The notes under the pieces: generated by a model
What the model was told of the DNA's origin: nothing
Databases searched by the model: none
The model's input: the letters and a program-made list of their open reading frames with translations, nothing else
Source: Haberlea rhodopensis
Taxonomy: Eukaryota > Streptophyta > Magnoliopsida > Lamiales > Gesneriaceae
Assembly: GCA_907163345.1 (NCBI GenBank)
Contig: CAJQUN010000014.1
Coordinates: 6,562,999 to 6,626,998, forward strand
DNA: 64,000 bases
Direction of reading: 5' to 3'
In this document: piece by piece, positions 45,756 through 57,360 of the stretch
How the letters are laid out: each line of letters begins with the position of its first letter
How positions within the stretch are numbered: position 1 is the stretch's first letter
Position numbers and translations under genes: made by a program

Positions 45756-46151
45756 TGTTGGCCCCAGGTGCGGCAACATGAGATAGAAAATAGTGAAAAT
45801 GAAGAATATAATAGACACCAGAATTTACGTGGAAAACCCCTAAAAGTACTAGGGTAAAAACCACGGGCAAGATGAAAAGATTCCACTATAATATTTTGTG
45901 GGTTACAACATCTCTCTTTTTTTCAAAGAGCACCACTCTCAATATAGGAGAAAACTACCTTACAAATATTATAGAATACACATTTAAATGTAGAGATATG
46001 AGAGAACACTCTGAAATGGAATGAATTAGAATGAAGGAAATGAGCACTATTTATAGGGTTGAAGATGTGCATTAAATGCACATCCGCCAACCTCCAGCTG
46101 CCCATCCGCCAACCACCAGCTGCCTTCATTAATGAGGATAGCCAGTCAACA
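45756..46151 (-). repeat. 3' LTR of the Ty1-copia element
   Basis: Pairs with 50274-50670. The purine tract AGTGGGAAAAA (minus strand, 46162-46152) precedes it. Confidence 0.9.
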
Positions 46152-46227
46152 TTTTTCCCACTTGGAGATTTGATTGAGACTCAAGCACATCTCCAAACAT
46201 CCTTTCAATCTTGCCATATCCTGCTGC

Positions 46228-49200
46228 TTACGTTTTTGTTAGGCCACTTGAGGATCTGCACCACTCAAACTTCTCAGTATTAACCGGCTTTGTCAGAATA
46301 TCAGCTAGGTTTTCCATCGTATGGATCTTCTCCATATCCACATTTCCTTCCTCTACTACTTCTCGTACAAAGTGAAACTGAACGCCAATGTGTTTAGTCC
46401 TAGAATGAAAGGCTGGATTCCTTGCAATGTGCAAGGCACTCTGAGTGTCACAAAACAAAGGAACTTTCTCTTGTTTATGGCCAATCTCCTCCAATAGCCT
46501 TTGAGTCCATATCGTCTCCTTGCAATCTTGAGTAGCTGCCATATATTCTGCCTCCGTTGTAGATAAAGCTACAACTGTCTGCAGTTTTGAAACCCAGCTT
46601 ACTGCTCCTCCTGCAAGTGTAAACACATAACCAGTAGTAGATTTTCTTTTATCCGGATTACCAGCATAATCTGAATCCACATAGCCTCTGAGTGTAAAAT
46701 CTGATCCTCCGTAACATAATTCAACATCTGAGGTACCCTTAATGTATCTAAGGATCCTCTTAACAATACTACAATGCTCTCGTCTAGGATTCGCCATGTA
46801 CCGACTGACTGCTCCCACTGCTTGTGCAATGTCTGGTCTTGTACAGATCATAGCGAACATTAAACTTCCCACCGCTGATGCATACGGTACTCGAGACATT
46901 TCCATCCTCTCCGCTTCACTGCTAGGACACATATCGGAGGATAACTTGAAGTTAACAGGAAGAGGGGTAGATATTGGCTTACAATCTTGCATGTTGAAGC
47001 GTTGCAAGATTTTCTTCAAATAGTTTTTCTGGGAAAGCCAAATCTTTCTGTTACTTCTGTCTCGGTGAACTTGCATCCCTAGAATCTTGTTTGCTGGTCC
47101 CAAGTCCTTCATATCAAATTCCCTAGCCAATTCTGCCTTTAATTCTTGGACTCGATCTTTGTTGGGGCCTGCGACCAACATGTTGTCCACGTACAACAAC
47201 AAAATGATATAATCATCATTCCCAGATCTCTTGTAATATGCACAAGGATCTGCATTAAGTCTGTTGTACCCAAGGCTCATGATATATGAATCAAATCTCT
47301 TGTACCAACACCTCGGCGCCTGTTTGAGACCGTACAGAGATTTGTTCAACCTGCAAACCAAGTTCTCTTTGCCTATTTCAGCAAAACCTTCTGGTTGGAG
47401 CATATAAATTTCTTCTTCAAGATCTCCATGAAGAAAAGCCGTTTTCACATCTAATTGTTCTAGATGTAGGTCAAACACCGCACATAACGCCAATACTACT
47501 CTGACTGTAGTAAGTCGGACCATAGGAGAAAATATCTCATTGAAGTCGATACCTTCCTTCTGAGCATATCCTTTTACCACCAATCTTGCACGATATCTTT
47601 CCACTTGGTTGTTACCATCACGTTTGATCTTATAGACCCATCTGTTACCGATGGCTTTCCGTCCTCGTGGTAGTGTAACAAGATTCCAAGTTTTATTCCG
47701 GTCCAAGGCCTCCAATTCTTCCTGCATAGCTTGCATCCACAGGGATATATCCGAACTTTGAGTAGCCTCCTGGAAACTCGATGGCTCACCATCCTCTGTC
47801 AGCAAGCAGTATGCAATATTGCTTTCGGTATCATAATCTGAAAGCCAAACCGGTGGTCTCCTCTCGCGAGTAGACTGCCGAACTTTGAGAACCTCTGACT
47901 CATCTGGTTCTTGTTCATCGTGCTCTGGTAATACCTCATAAGAAACTTGATCTTCTTCTATCTTATTTTCCACCTGAATTGTAGTAGTATCTGAATTCAG
48001 TGTGCCTTTGTCTCCCTTCACTTTATCTTCCTCGAAGATAACATCCCTGCTGATAATCAGTTTGTGGGCAGTGGGATCCCACAAGCGATACCCCTTAACA
48101 CCATCAGCATAGCCCAAGAAGATGCACTTTCTGGATTTAGAATCCAACTTCGATCTTTCTTGTTCATTGTATAGAACATACACCGGACTTCCAAATGTAT
48201 GTAACCAAGAATAATCCGCTGGCTTGCCTGTCCACACCTCCATCGGAGTCTTCAGATCAATCGCCACTGATGGAGATCGATTGATAATAGAACTGGCGGT
48301 CTTGACTGCTTCTGCCCAAAATGACTTGGCTAGACCCGCAGTCTTCAGCATAGCCCTTGTTCTATCCAAAAGTGTTCTATTCATCCGCTCTGCCACTCCA
48401 TTCTGTTGAGGGGTGTAAGCCGTTGTGAATTGCCTTTTGATGCCCTCTTGTTGACAATATGCATCAAATTCATCACTGGTATATTCTCCTCCATTGTCAG
48501 TCCTCAAACACTTGATCTTCTTTTCAGAGTCAAGTTCAACCCGCGCTTTGAACACTTTGAAGACTGGAAAAACATCTGATTTCTTCTTGATAGGATACAC
48601 CCAGCATCTTCTAGAGAAATCATCAATGAACGAGACAAAATATCTCGCTCCTCCTAGAGATACAACCGGTGCTTGCGAAACATCAGAATGAATCAGCTCC
48701 AGAATACCGTTGCTTTTGGCAGTAGATGTGCCAAACTTTAGTCTATGTTGTTTACTGGTAACACAATGCTCACAAAAGGGTAGAGACACTTTTGTAAGCC
48801 CTGACAACAGCTTTCGTTCCGAGAGAACCTTCAACCCTCGTTCTGACATATGCCCGAGCTTCCTATGCCATAACACTGTTAATTCTTCTCCCGAACTAGT
48901 CGATGCAACAGCTAGTTCTGCCTCTTTGTGTGTTTCCCCCAGAAGTACATACATATTCTTGTAAGCCTTTTCCGCCTTCAATACCACAAGCGCGCCTTTC
49001 ACAATCTTCATGATCCCATTTTCGATACGGGTCTTGCACCCAATATCGTCCAATTGTCCCAAAGACAAAAGATTCTTTGTCAGACCCTTCACGTGTCGTA
49101 CCTCCTGTATGGTGTGAATAGTACCATCAAACATTTTAATTTTGATAGTTCCTACCCCAGCGATTTCCAAGGCATGATCATTGCCCATGAATACAGATCC

Positions 49201-50136
49201 TCCTGAGACTGGTTCATACTGGTCAAACCATTTTCTCCGAGACGTCATGTGCCATGTCGCTCCTGAGTCCATTATCCATGTGTCATAAAATATTTGTCTG
49301 CCTTCCGCAACAGTTGCTGCTTCGCTAAATAGTATTTCTCCACCGTCTGAGGTACTGGCAACATTTCCTTGAGAATATTTCTCGACACTCTTCTTACTTG
49401 TACAATCTTTCTTGAAGTGCCCTTTACCACCACATTTATAGCAGTAAAAATTATTCTTCTTACTTCTGGATTTGGATCTACCATACTTGTGGCTTCCACT
49501 GGAGTCACGCTCCGTCGATCTTCCTCTCATCATCGGCAAAGCCTCTGCATGCTTCGAACTTGCCAACCTGTCTTCCTTGTTCTTGCGCCGACTTTCCTCT
49601 TCAAGAACCGCGGCTGCAACATTGTTGAAGACTAACACATCAGTAGTGACATGGTTGGTCAGATTGATGATGAGTTGATCGTATGAATCCGGTAGACTTT
49701 GAAGTAGAAGCTCCGCACGTTCAACTTCCTCTATTTTATGTCCCAAAGAAGTGAGCTGGGCAAATAGAGTATTCAAAGTATTGATATGGTCGGTCACCGA
49801 TGAAGATTCCGACATCCGAAGAGTATAAAGCCTTCTTTTTAAGAAAATCTTGTTGTGTAGTGACTTGGCCTCGTACAGGTTTGTCAAAGTATCCCAAATA
49901 TCTTTTGCATTTGTTATTTCAGCGATACTTGACAATACCCCATCTGCTAGGGCAAGATGCAAATTGGCAATAGCATTACCGTTCATCTCATTCCACTTTT
50001 CATCGTCCATGCCCTCCTTCGGCTTATCTCCAATAGCCGCCAAGCAACGATCTTTTCGTAGAACTGCTTGCATCTTCATTTTCCACAACATGAAATTACT
50101 TCCGTTGAATTTTTCAATCTCGAACCGTGCCGCCAT
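46228..50136 (-). CDS. Ty1-copia gag-pol polyprotein (1302 residues, RT active site altered)
   Basis: One uninterrupted frame. Order: gag; zinc knuckle CYKCGGKGHFKKDC; aspartic protease WIMDSGATWHM; integrase HHCC zinc region (HRKLGHMS, CEHC); DDE core (IHSDVS, RTDNGGEY, TPQQNGVAERMNRT); reverse transcriptase (KTAFLHGDL); RNase H ending near SKLQTVVALSTTEAEY. The gag-protease-integrase-RT-RNase H order defines Ty1-copia. The RT signature reads YVDN at about 47187-47176 (AAC), where the family has YVDD, so one catalytic aspartate is replaced and RT should be inactive despite the open frame. Confidence 0.93.
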   Translation of the reverse strand: MAARFEIEKFNGSNFMLWKMKMQAVLRKDRCLAAIGDKPKEGMDDEKWNEMNGNAIANLHLALADGVLSSIAEITNAKDIWDTLTNLYEAKSLHNKIFLKRRLYTLRMSESSSVTDHINTLNTLFAQLTSLGHKIEEVERAELLLQSLPDSYDQLIINLTNHVTTDVLVFNNVAAAVLEEESRRKNKEDRLASSKHAEALPMMRGRSTERDSSGSHKYGRSKSRSKKNNFYCYKCGGKGHFKKDCTSKKSVEKYSQGNVASTSDGGEILFSEAATVAEGRQIFYDTWIMDSGATWHMTSRRKWFDQYEPVSGGSVFMGNDHALEIAGVGTIKIKMFDGTIHTIQEVRHVKGLTKNLLSLGQLDDIGCKTRIENGIMKIVKGALVVLKAEKAYKNMYVLLGETHKEAELAVASTSSGEELTVLWHRKLGHMSERGLKVLSERKLLSGLTKVSLPFCEHCVTSKQHRLKFGTSTAKSNGILELIHSDVSQAPVVSLGGARYFVSFIDDFSRRCWVYPIKKKSDVFPVFKVFKARVELDSEKKIKCLRTDNGGEYTSDEFDAYCQQEGIKRQFTTAYTPQQNGVAERMNRTLLDRTRAMLKTAGLAKSFWAEAVKTASSIINRSPSVAIDLKTPMEVWTGKPADYSWLHTFGSPVYVLYNEQERSKLDSKSRKCIFLGYADGVKGYRLWDPTAHKLIISRDVIFEEDKVKGDKGTLNSDTTTIQVENKIEEDQVSYEVLPEHDEQEPDESEVLKVRQSTRERRPPVWLSDYDTESNIAYCLLTEDGEPSSFQEATQSSDISLWMQAMQEELEALDRNKTWNLVTLPRGRKAIGNRWVYKIKRDGNNQVERYRARLVVKGYAQKEGIDFNEIFSPMVRLTTVRVVLALCAVFDLHLEQLDVKTAFLHGDLEEEIYMLQPEGFAEIGKENLVCRLNKSLYGLKQAPRCWYKRFDSYIMSLGYNRLNADPCAYYKRSGNDDYIILLLYVDNMLVAGPNKDRVQELKAELAREFDMKDLGPANKILGMQVHRDRSNRKIWLSQKNYLKKILQRFNMQDCKPISTPLPVNFKLSSDMCPSSEAERMEMSRVPYASAVGSLMFAMICTRPDIAQAVGAVSRYMANPRREHCSIVKRILRYIKGTSDVELCYGGSDFTLRGYVDSDYAGNPDKRKSTTGYVFTLAGGAVSWVSKLQTVVALSTTEAEYMAATQDCKETIWTQRLLEEIGHKQEKVPLFCDTQSALHIARNPAFHSRTKHIGVQFHFVREVVEEGNVDMEKIHTMENLADILTKPVNTEKFEWCRSSSGLTKT

Positions 50137-50259
50137 TCCGACAACAATAAAATTGCCTCAATAAAAAAAATATCTCAAAAAAAACTTTTCTGATGTGGAA
50201 GATCAGTCAAGGCTGCAACCACAGAGCATACTTAGATTTTTTAAGATTTTTACAACGAG

Positions 50260-50271
50260 GCTCTGATACCA
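50260..50271 (-). other. Primer binding site of the Ty1-copia element
   Basis: TGGTATCAGAGC on the minus strand, two bases inside the 5' LTR, complementary to initiator Met-tRNA. Confidence 0.9.
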
Positions 50272-50273
50272 CT

Positions 50274-50670
50274 TGTTGGCCCCGGTGCGGCAACATGAGA
50301 TAGAAAATAGTGAAAATGAAGAATATAATAGACACCAGAATTTACGTGAAAAACCCCTAAAAGTATTAGGGTAAAAACCACGGGCAAGATGAAAAGATTC
50401 CACTATAATATTTTGTGGGTTACAACCTCTCTCTTTTTTTCAAAGAGAACAGCACTCTCAATATAGGAGAAAACTACCTCACAAATATTATAGAATACAC
50501 ACTTAAATGTAGAGATATGAGAGAACACTCTGAAATAGAATGAATTAGAATGAAGGAAATGAGCACTATTTATAGGGTTGAAGATGTGCATTAAATGCAC
50601 ATCCGCCAACCTCCAGCTGCCCATCCGCCAACCACCAGCTGCCCTCATTAATGAGGACAGCCAGTCAACA
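50274..50670 (-). repeat. 5' LTR of the Ty1-copia element
   Basis: Contains a CTATAAATAG TATA box on the minus strand (about 50575-50566). Confidence 0.9.
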
Positions 50671-53600
50671 CGTTCATCTCCTTAAGCTGCTTCTCGGTCG
50701 TCTCTCGTTCTATAAGTTCCGCAACAGCCTCTACACTACATGAAGAATGCAACTTAAATCCGTACAACATACTATCCTCATCTTGATCCGACATTTTGAG
50801 AAGAAGAATCTTGGCAAGATCTTCACAGCTAAAATCAACGAAATGGAAAAATTTCGTCACCCTTCTGCAGAAGCCTTCGTTTGAGTTGATAACACGTTTC
50901 ATTGGTTCACTATACCCGGCAAAGATTACCACGACTTTGCCACTATCCATTACGGACATGATCTCCTCTAATGCTTCTATTACACAATCTTTGTCGTCCG
51001 ATTTCTGCATGGGTATCAGTCGGTATGCTTCATCGACAAATAAAATCCCCCCTTCTGCTTCTTGAATCTGTAATATGATATAAGTGGACGATAGGTCTCG
51101 GACAGGGCTTGAGCATGCCTCCTTCGTAGTCCAACTAAAACTATTTGCATAAATAATGCGGCAGAGATGTTATGACAATAAGTAACAATTATGTAGCATT
51201 TTAAATCAATGTTGAGTGATGAATTTGAAATCACTCGTTTACAAAAAAGTTTAAATCAAAAGGCCTCACCTTTCTTCTTGTTTTTGGCCCTGTATGACCA
51301 ACAAATTCTCCAACCAAATCTGTTCTCTGTACTTCTGTAACATTATCTGTAGGAAGTATGCCCACCATGTGAAGCAATTTTTCAAGAACGCCAGATACCA
51401 TAGTCTTACCTATAAATGATTTAACAAAAAAATTCATGAGGTATAATATAAAGGGTATCAAGTGAAATTATTTATGCATAAATTTTATAGAAAATCAAAC
51501 TTCACCCCTCCTAAGTCCTAATTGTCTAGATGGCCGCAGCTCCTGTGCAGGAATATTTAATCACTGGAAACCACAAACGTGAAGATTCAAAGTACTGCAG
51601 GAAACAAATGAAAAACCTGTTCCGGGATTTCCAAGGAAGGCCATGTGAGGTGGTCTTCTAGAACCAGCTTTTAGCCCAAGTGAACGACGCCTCTCATCCA
51701 ATAGCATCCCCTTTGCCCACTTCCGAAGTTGTAACTTAAGGGCCTGAGCCTACTATTTTTGATAATTCACTCTCAAGTGCATCCATCTTGGCTTTTGTTT
51801 CACTGCACACTTCGATGGCTCTTCGTTTTTGCTGCTCTTCAAGATGATGGGTTAGTAGTTTCCGCAAAATCTCATTATCAGGGCCTTGTGAAAGATGGTT
51901 GAAAGGAGTCATGCCCTCCTGCACTTCAGATGGTTTATAATGAACATCAACTAAGATAATTGAAAAGGCAAGTTCGTTTAAGTTACCTTCATAAAGAAAC
52001 GTACATTGTCTTCAGCACTGCAATCAGCATTATACTCCAGCAACGTCTTGACAGTTGAGCAGTCTTCTGCTCGAATTGGGTGCCAAACAGCAAGGTGCAA
52101 TGGACTCATCCCATTCTGCAAGAAAGATTGCCGAAGTAAATAAAATTGGATAATGTCCGTGGAACTGAAAATGTGTCGCTATACAAAAAACTACAATTAG
52201 CAATGATATCGCAGCTCAAATATTTTGAACGATCGAAACATCTAGCGCTACATGTTAATTGTTGTGCCATATAGACAAATATGCATGGCAATGGGAGCAA
52301 TTGTCGCTCACAGTTGCTTTGGCCTCGACAATTGCACCATGAGCAAGAAGCAGCTTTGCGGCGTCATTACACCCATTCTTAGCTGCCATATGCAATGGAG
52401 TTTCTCCATACTGTCAAAGGTCATATGATGCAAGGAACAAATCAAGTTTCAAAAATTATGATTCACAATTCAACAGAAGAGTAAAAAACAGAAACATTGA
52501 TTGTTTAACAAATATCACTCGTCAACATACATTGTTCTTGGCCTCCATTTCCACCTTCTCAGTTCCTTGCCAATTAAGAAGAAATTTTATTACCTCAATG
52601 CTATTATAACCAGCAGCAACATGAAGGGGGGTTTGAGTCATCTGTGCAACAAGAGGGTGGAAATACACTCAATAATGAAGGAATTAACTTCTGATGAACA
52701 CTTCTTCTCATGAGAATGTAGCATCACATCAGCGACTCGTGCAATTAACTAATAAATTAAACTAGAATAATTTGGTAGGAACAAACAAATGGTGGTTTAT
52801 TGCTAGGTCAGATTTGTTTCTGCAATGTCAAAAACGATATTTGTATGAAGATTAACACAACTATTTAGGTGCCTCAACTCTAGCTCAAACAATATCAAAG
52901 TCAAAAGTGCAAAATCATCTGAATATATGCAAGAAACAAGATCTATCTTCATGTAGACACCCCAATATGAGGCAGACAATTTCAACATATTATCTAGTAC
53001 ATGAAGGGGGTAGAAAGAATAATATACTGTCAGTATTCATCAAACAAATTCGCTCATCAATACCAGTAAAATGACATTCTGAGCTCATGAATACTTGAAA
53101 AACCAAAAATTCTAGTGAGTCATACCATCTACCCGACCCTCAGACGACAATTACAGCCCAAACATCTTACCAAACATCAACACCAAATATACTTCAGCAG
53201 AATCTTTACCTTCAAAAATAGAACAACATCTTTAATCAAACCTTAGCTCCAAAAGAAGAGTCGAATATAAGAAGATTTTTAGCAATTGTGGTCCACCTTC
53301 CATAGTTTCAATCAAATTTACTCAACCAAATCACCACCTACCTTATCGAGAATTGAGATTCAAACCAGGGCCATCATGACCCCAAGTTGAAGTTAATCTA
53401 AATAGACATCAAAATAAAGAAGCAAACCCAAAGGCAACAACTTAACAACATTCATCAAAACGAAGATGCTCCAAACGAATTTCCTTTTCTCCTTGCAAAA
53501 TCGTAACGATAACTCAATCCCCAAAAAAAACAAACTGTCATTTCTCAATTCTCGTAGCAAAAGTAAACACCAAGACACATAACAAATACACGATCATGTT

Positions 53601-53784
53601 CCATACAGATAGACGAAAAGAAAATGAGAGGACGGTGATTTCTTACGACAGCATTCCGGTCATTAAGCAGAGCAGGGTTGTCACGAAGCAACCTCTGGAA
53701 GGCGTTGAGATCTCCAGATTGCGCACAGGTATGGATTGTAATCGGTTTCGAATACCTTTACCGATGATCCTTTACCTTATGCAT

Positions 53785-55267
53785 CACTAGATTCCTTTGG
53801 CAGATTCTGGGGAGGAGAGAAATCACTGGGGATTTGTCATATCATGGCATTTACAGAAGCGCAAGGACTTAATCGTAATTTCTTGATCGCTTGTCTTCAT
53901 TCTCTTTCTCCATTGTTCACAAGACAAAAGTGCTGGAGAGTAATAGTTTTGGGTCAAGAAAGAGTACGAACAAATATGGGATTGCGATTAGGAATGATGT
54001 CTGGAGAGTTTCAAAGCCTAGTTTGCTGTCAAAAAGCAGGTTTGAAAAGAATTGGTCAAATTGATAGAGAAGTTGTATTCTGTAAGTTCACTCTTTTAGA
54101 TGTTTGTGTGATTGTATACGAGAAATATTGATTTTTATTTGTTGCTTTTAACCAAAAAAAAAAAAGGTTTGGTGACAGGAAGATTAATTTTTGTAAATAA
54201 TAAGAGCTCTATACTTGGAGGAGAGAATACGGCCATATGTTCCTAAAATTAACAGATTCATCATAAGTTGAGCTTTACTTGATTTCATCATATTTTTGTG
54301 GCATTACCATTAGAGCTATGGAGTTACCTTGTGAAACCAAAATATAGGAAATCTCTTATAATTTCCCTTCTTTTTGGATAGTTATTTATTCACATCGGAA
54401 GATATATCGTGACCATGTTATATGCATGTCGTAAAGGGAAGTGGTAAAGCCATTACCTATTTGACTCCTCCCAGAATATTACTTGTTCTGGTCACTGCCT
54501 GGCTGAGACGTGGCCGTTGGTTCGATGATCACGTCATCAATGTTTCTTCATGTTCTTGATTACTTGAAACTTTGGTGTATTGTTTCGTATTTCATCTCCA
54601 TCTAATCTGATATTAAAAATCCATGAAACTTTAATCACGATTAATGTTGTCTATTTCAGAGACGAGCTATCTATGCTGCAGAAGCAGACAGACTTCGTAA
54701 CTGGGCCGAGAGTGTACCCGTTTTTCTTTCACCGATGCCATGGAGATGTACACAGCAAACACATGGGTTCCCGTTGTTTCACTCAGTGGTTTGTGCTTTC
54801 ATCATTATATCAAGCACAAATAGCACATTTCCTGGGACCTGATTGCTGTACTAAGGTTTCTGCTGGGCATATTCTGGGAGAAGAAATTCTCTGCAAATGG
54901 AATTCTGAATAGACTCTTTTCCTGAGAGCCGATAGGCAGAAGCATTGCGTCGTCCATTGGGTCCTTCCTTTCAATTCTTGTCTGTATATTTTCCCATTAT
55001 TTTTTTAGGACGCAACGTGTTTATTGTCTGAGGAGCACAATTCGTTCAGAACAAGATATATAAAGGCTGTGGGGAAGGGATGCTTGCTTTTTCACTGAAA
55101 TGAATGTATTTTGCAGTATATCGATGATAACCTTTTATCTTCTCGAACATAAGACTATGTCAATGAAGCATACAGCTAAAATTTACACCAGATGGGAAAA
55201 TACATCAAACATGGCTCAAATCGAATGAGTCTTGTGTAGAAAGAACAGCAAGTATTTCTTAATTGGC
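53785..55267. other. Intergenic spacer with a possible orphan exon
   Basis: After a TATTTCAG acceptor-like site, 54660-54750 (+) reads RRAIYAAEADRLRNWAES, which looks like a helical coding fragment but matches no family I can name and has no neighbours. The open frame at 53844-54131 (+) lacks recognisable features. Confidence 0.3.
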
Positions 55268-57360
55268 TCAATCCTGTGCATGTACAGAGTCAATCTCACC
55301 TAAGTCCGAACAGCTAGTTTCATCAGTTGAACATGTTCTCACCCGAACCCTTTCCCCCTTGAAGTGAATGTACTTCCATCTACTTCCGTACGTGCCTACT
55401 ACCAGTCTCTGCTTGTCCTCCTGACCTAAGGCCTTGAAGGCTCGTGCAACTCTTCTCACTGTATCTTCATCTGGTTTCACGCCTAACTCCTCCATGTCAG
55501 CAAACACCTCCACAATCAGAGAGAAATCAACAAATGATAGTGAAACTCATCAAGAATATACAGAGAGAAAATCACAGACAACGTACGAATATATACCCAA
55601 GAGAGGAAATAGCAGCCATTGGTATTAGAACTCATTATATCAAGATCAGGAAAACAGTCACCTCTATAATCATGTTGGGCATGTTATGATGATCATACAA
55701 GGATATCATTCTCGAAAAAAGCCTCTTTGATATAGAGCGATCATGCGCATGCAAAATCATGTTCCATAATGTCGCTGCCTCGTCTGCCCTTCCATCCATG
55801 TCAAATGCCAGTAAAAGGCAATCATAGGTAGCAAATGTGGCTCCTTGGCCTTTGCTCAACATCCACTTAGCCACCTGATCCAGATGGCAACATCAGCAAA
55901 ACATACAAGTCATTAAACAGTAAAAAGTCTCAATACAAGATAATAGATCGCAGAGATACTCGAGCATAAAGCAACATATATTCCAAAGTCAATAAAATAA
56001 TATCTTGTCCCACATCAGAATGTTGGGATAATAATGATATTATAAGAGTTTATAATAGCCTCTTCTAGTAATTTAGAACGAGTATAGAGACGAATTAGTT
56101 GATAACAGATCCCATTATGCAGTCTTACTTATACAAACCTTGTGGCATGACATTAAATAACTCAGATATTAGTTACAAAATTGCGATGCTCCAATATATT
56201 AAATTTTAAGAGGCCAATTCAAGTAAAGAATCACAACAAAGCTAAATAATAGGATGGATAGGGTTAAATGCATTAACAAAACGTCAATGTACAAGATTCA
56301 TCACAATGAGTATAATCGTCTGCAATAAAGTTTGTAGCCACATTTCATAAGGAAAAAAATTCCGACTTTATCAGATCCACACAGAATACAAAACTCAAAT
56401 GGGTGATTGAAAGCGTCATACTTGAATAACTCGCTTCCACTGATTCCTTTTCCTTAAGATGTTTAAAGCCTTTGCTGCAGCAACTAAAGGAAATTCAGTC
56501 TCCCATGCTATCCATTTATCGAGGGAACTGTATACTTGTTCTTTCTCATTTGGTAGTCCAGAAATCTACTAAATTAGTTGAATCAGTTTCAATACCAAAG
56601 AATGACATCATGCAACAAAAATGTCAAGTTCTATGCCCATGATGAGTATTAAAGAAAAACCTAAGAAGTGCAAAGCTAATTACACGTACAATTCTAACAA
56701 GATTCAGTGCCTTTTGTCCTGAACCAGTTGAATCTCTCTTACGCCACAAGTGGTGTTCCTTCTTTCTCGTCTTTGGAATTACTTTCCTGCGCCCATTCTC
56801 AAGGAATATTTCGTTACGATAAAATAATGAAACAACACCATCGTGAAAAAAATAAAATATACAAGTAATGATCTCCATAAGCATATTCACATTCCCCCAC
56901 CCAACTCATAAAAACGGTAAGTCATTTTAATAAGGAAGTTAAGCATATACTTTGAAATCAAGAAAAAATATATGATACTCTCAATTAAAAATAAAAATCA
57001 CTTACTTCTCGCCAGTACAGGATTTACTTATAGGTTCGCTACTTTGACAACAATGGTACTTCAGAGCTGGGACGTTCCTCAGCTATGCAACGTAGAATTT
57101 TGAGTTAAAATGAAGAAATTTAATACATACGTAAGTGTGTATGCGAAAAGGCTGCACATATTAACAAAACCAATTTTACTACTTGCCTTATCATAATAAA
57201 CGTAGGACTTCAGAGGCTTCAGGACTGAAGAAACACCGTTATTCTGGGAGAAGGACCGCAGGGGAGGAGGATCTGCTCCAAAGTATAGAACCTGGGAAGC
57301 ATTTTATGCTAAAGTTCACATCAAGAAATATTCACATACAGGAATTAGAGGAGGCGGCAT
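55268..57360 (-). CDS. Pentatricopeptide-repeat protein (At4g18975-like)
   Basis: RNA-binding helical-repeat family, usually organellar. Seven exons give 298 residues: 57360-57340, 57291-57187, 57082-57006, 56786-56690, 56565-56422, 55874-55662 and 55507-55268. Downstream exons are firm: KTRKKEHHLWRKRDSTGSGQ, LRKRNQWKRVIQVAKWMLSK, TYDCLLLAFDMDGRADEA, MISLYDHHNMP and GVKPDEDTVRRVARAFKALG. They closely resemble the Arabidopsis At4g18975-type protein as remembered. The first two exons are less certain. The start MPPPLIP was chosen because it alone joins in phase. Intron 2 has a consensus GC donor (AAG|GCAAGT at 57186). No lesion seen. Confidence 0.8.

Larger units (their letters stand above)
45756..50670 (-). 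mobile_element. Near-complete Ty1-copia LTR retrotransposon, 4915 bp
   Basis: LTRs at 45756-46151 (3') and 50274-50670 (5') begin TGTTGGCC and end CAGTCAACA on the plus strand. They differ at roughly ten sites in ~396 bp, so the insertion is fairly young. Flanks CTTTC and CGTTC are a 5-bp duplication with one mismatch. The element lies in the last exon of the ankyrin-AAA gene, in the gene's own orientation. Confidence 0.92.
45611..53784 (-). pseudogene. Ankyrin-repeat AAA-ATPase (CbxX/CfqX-like) gene, split by a retrotransposon
   Basis: It resembles the Arabidopsis AAA-type ATPase/ankyrin family protein (At3g24530 type). Exons on the minus strand: 53784-53647, 52641-52531, 52410-52312, 52115-52005, 51918-51617, 51409-51270, 51067-50671, then 45755-45611 beyond the inserted element. 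Ankyrin repeats (TPLHVAAGYNS, TPLHMAAKNG, SPLHLAVWHP) precede Walker A (GNPGTGKT, split by an intron) and Walker B (GGILFVDEAYRL). Lesions: TAA as the ninth codon (53760-53758) with no usable later start; a frameshift in the linker near 51744, just before QALKLQLRKWAK; and a 4.9-kb Ty1-copia insertion after the MN codons. The last ~48 codons (VIPMLVNAGENLDLRL...) lie intact on the far side. Confidence 0.85.

Noticed and set aside
48224..50164. Several plus-strand frames over the copia element
   Set aside because: Shadows of the minus-strand polyprotein.
53844..54131. 95-codon open frame (+) upstream of the ankyrin-AAA pseudogene
   Set aside because: No recognised domain, no intron support, length within chance expectation.
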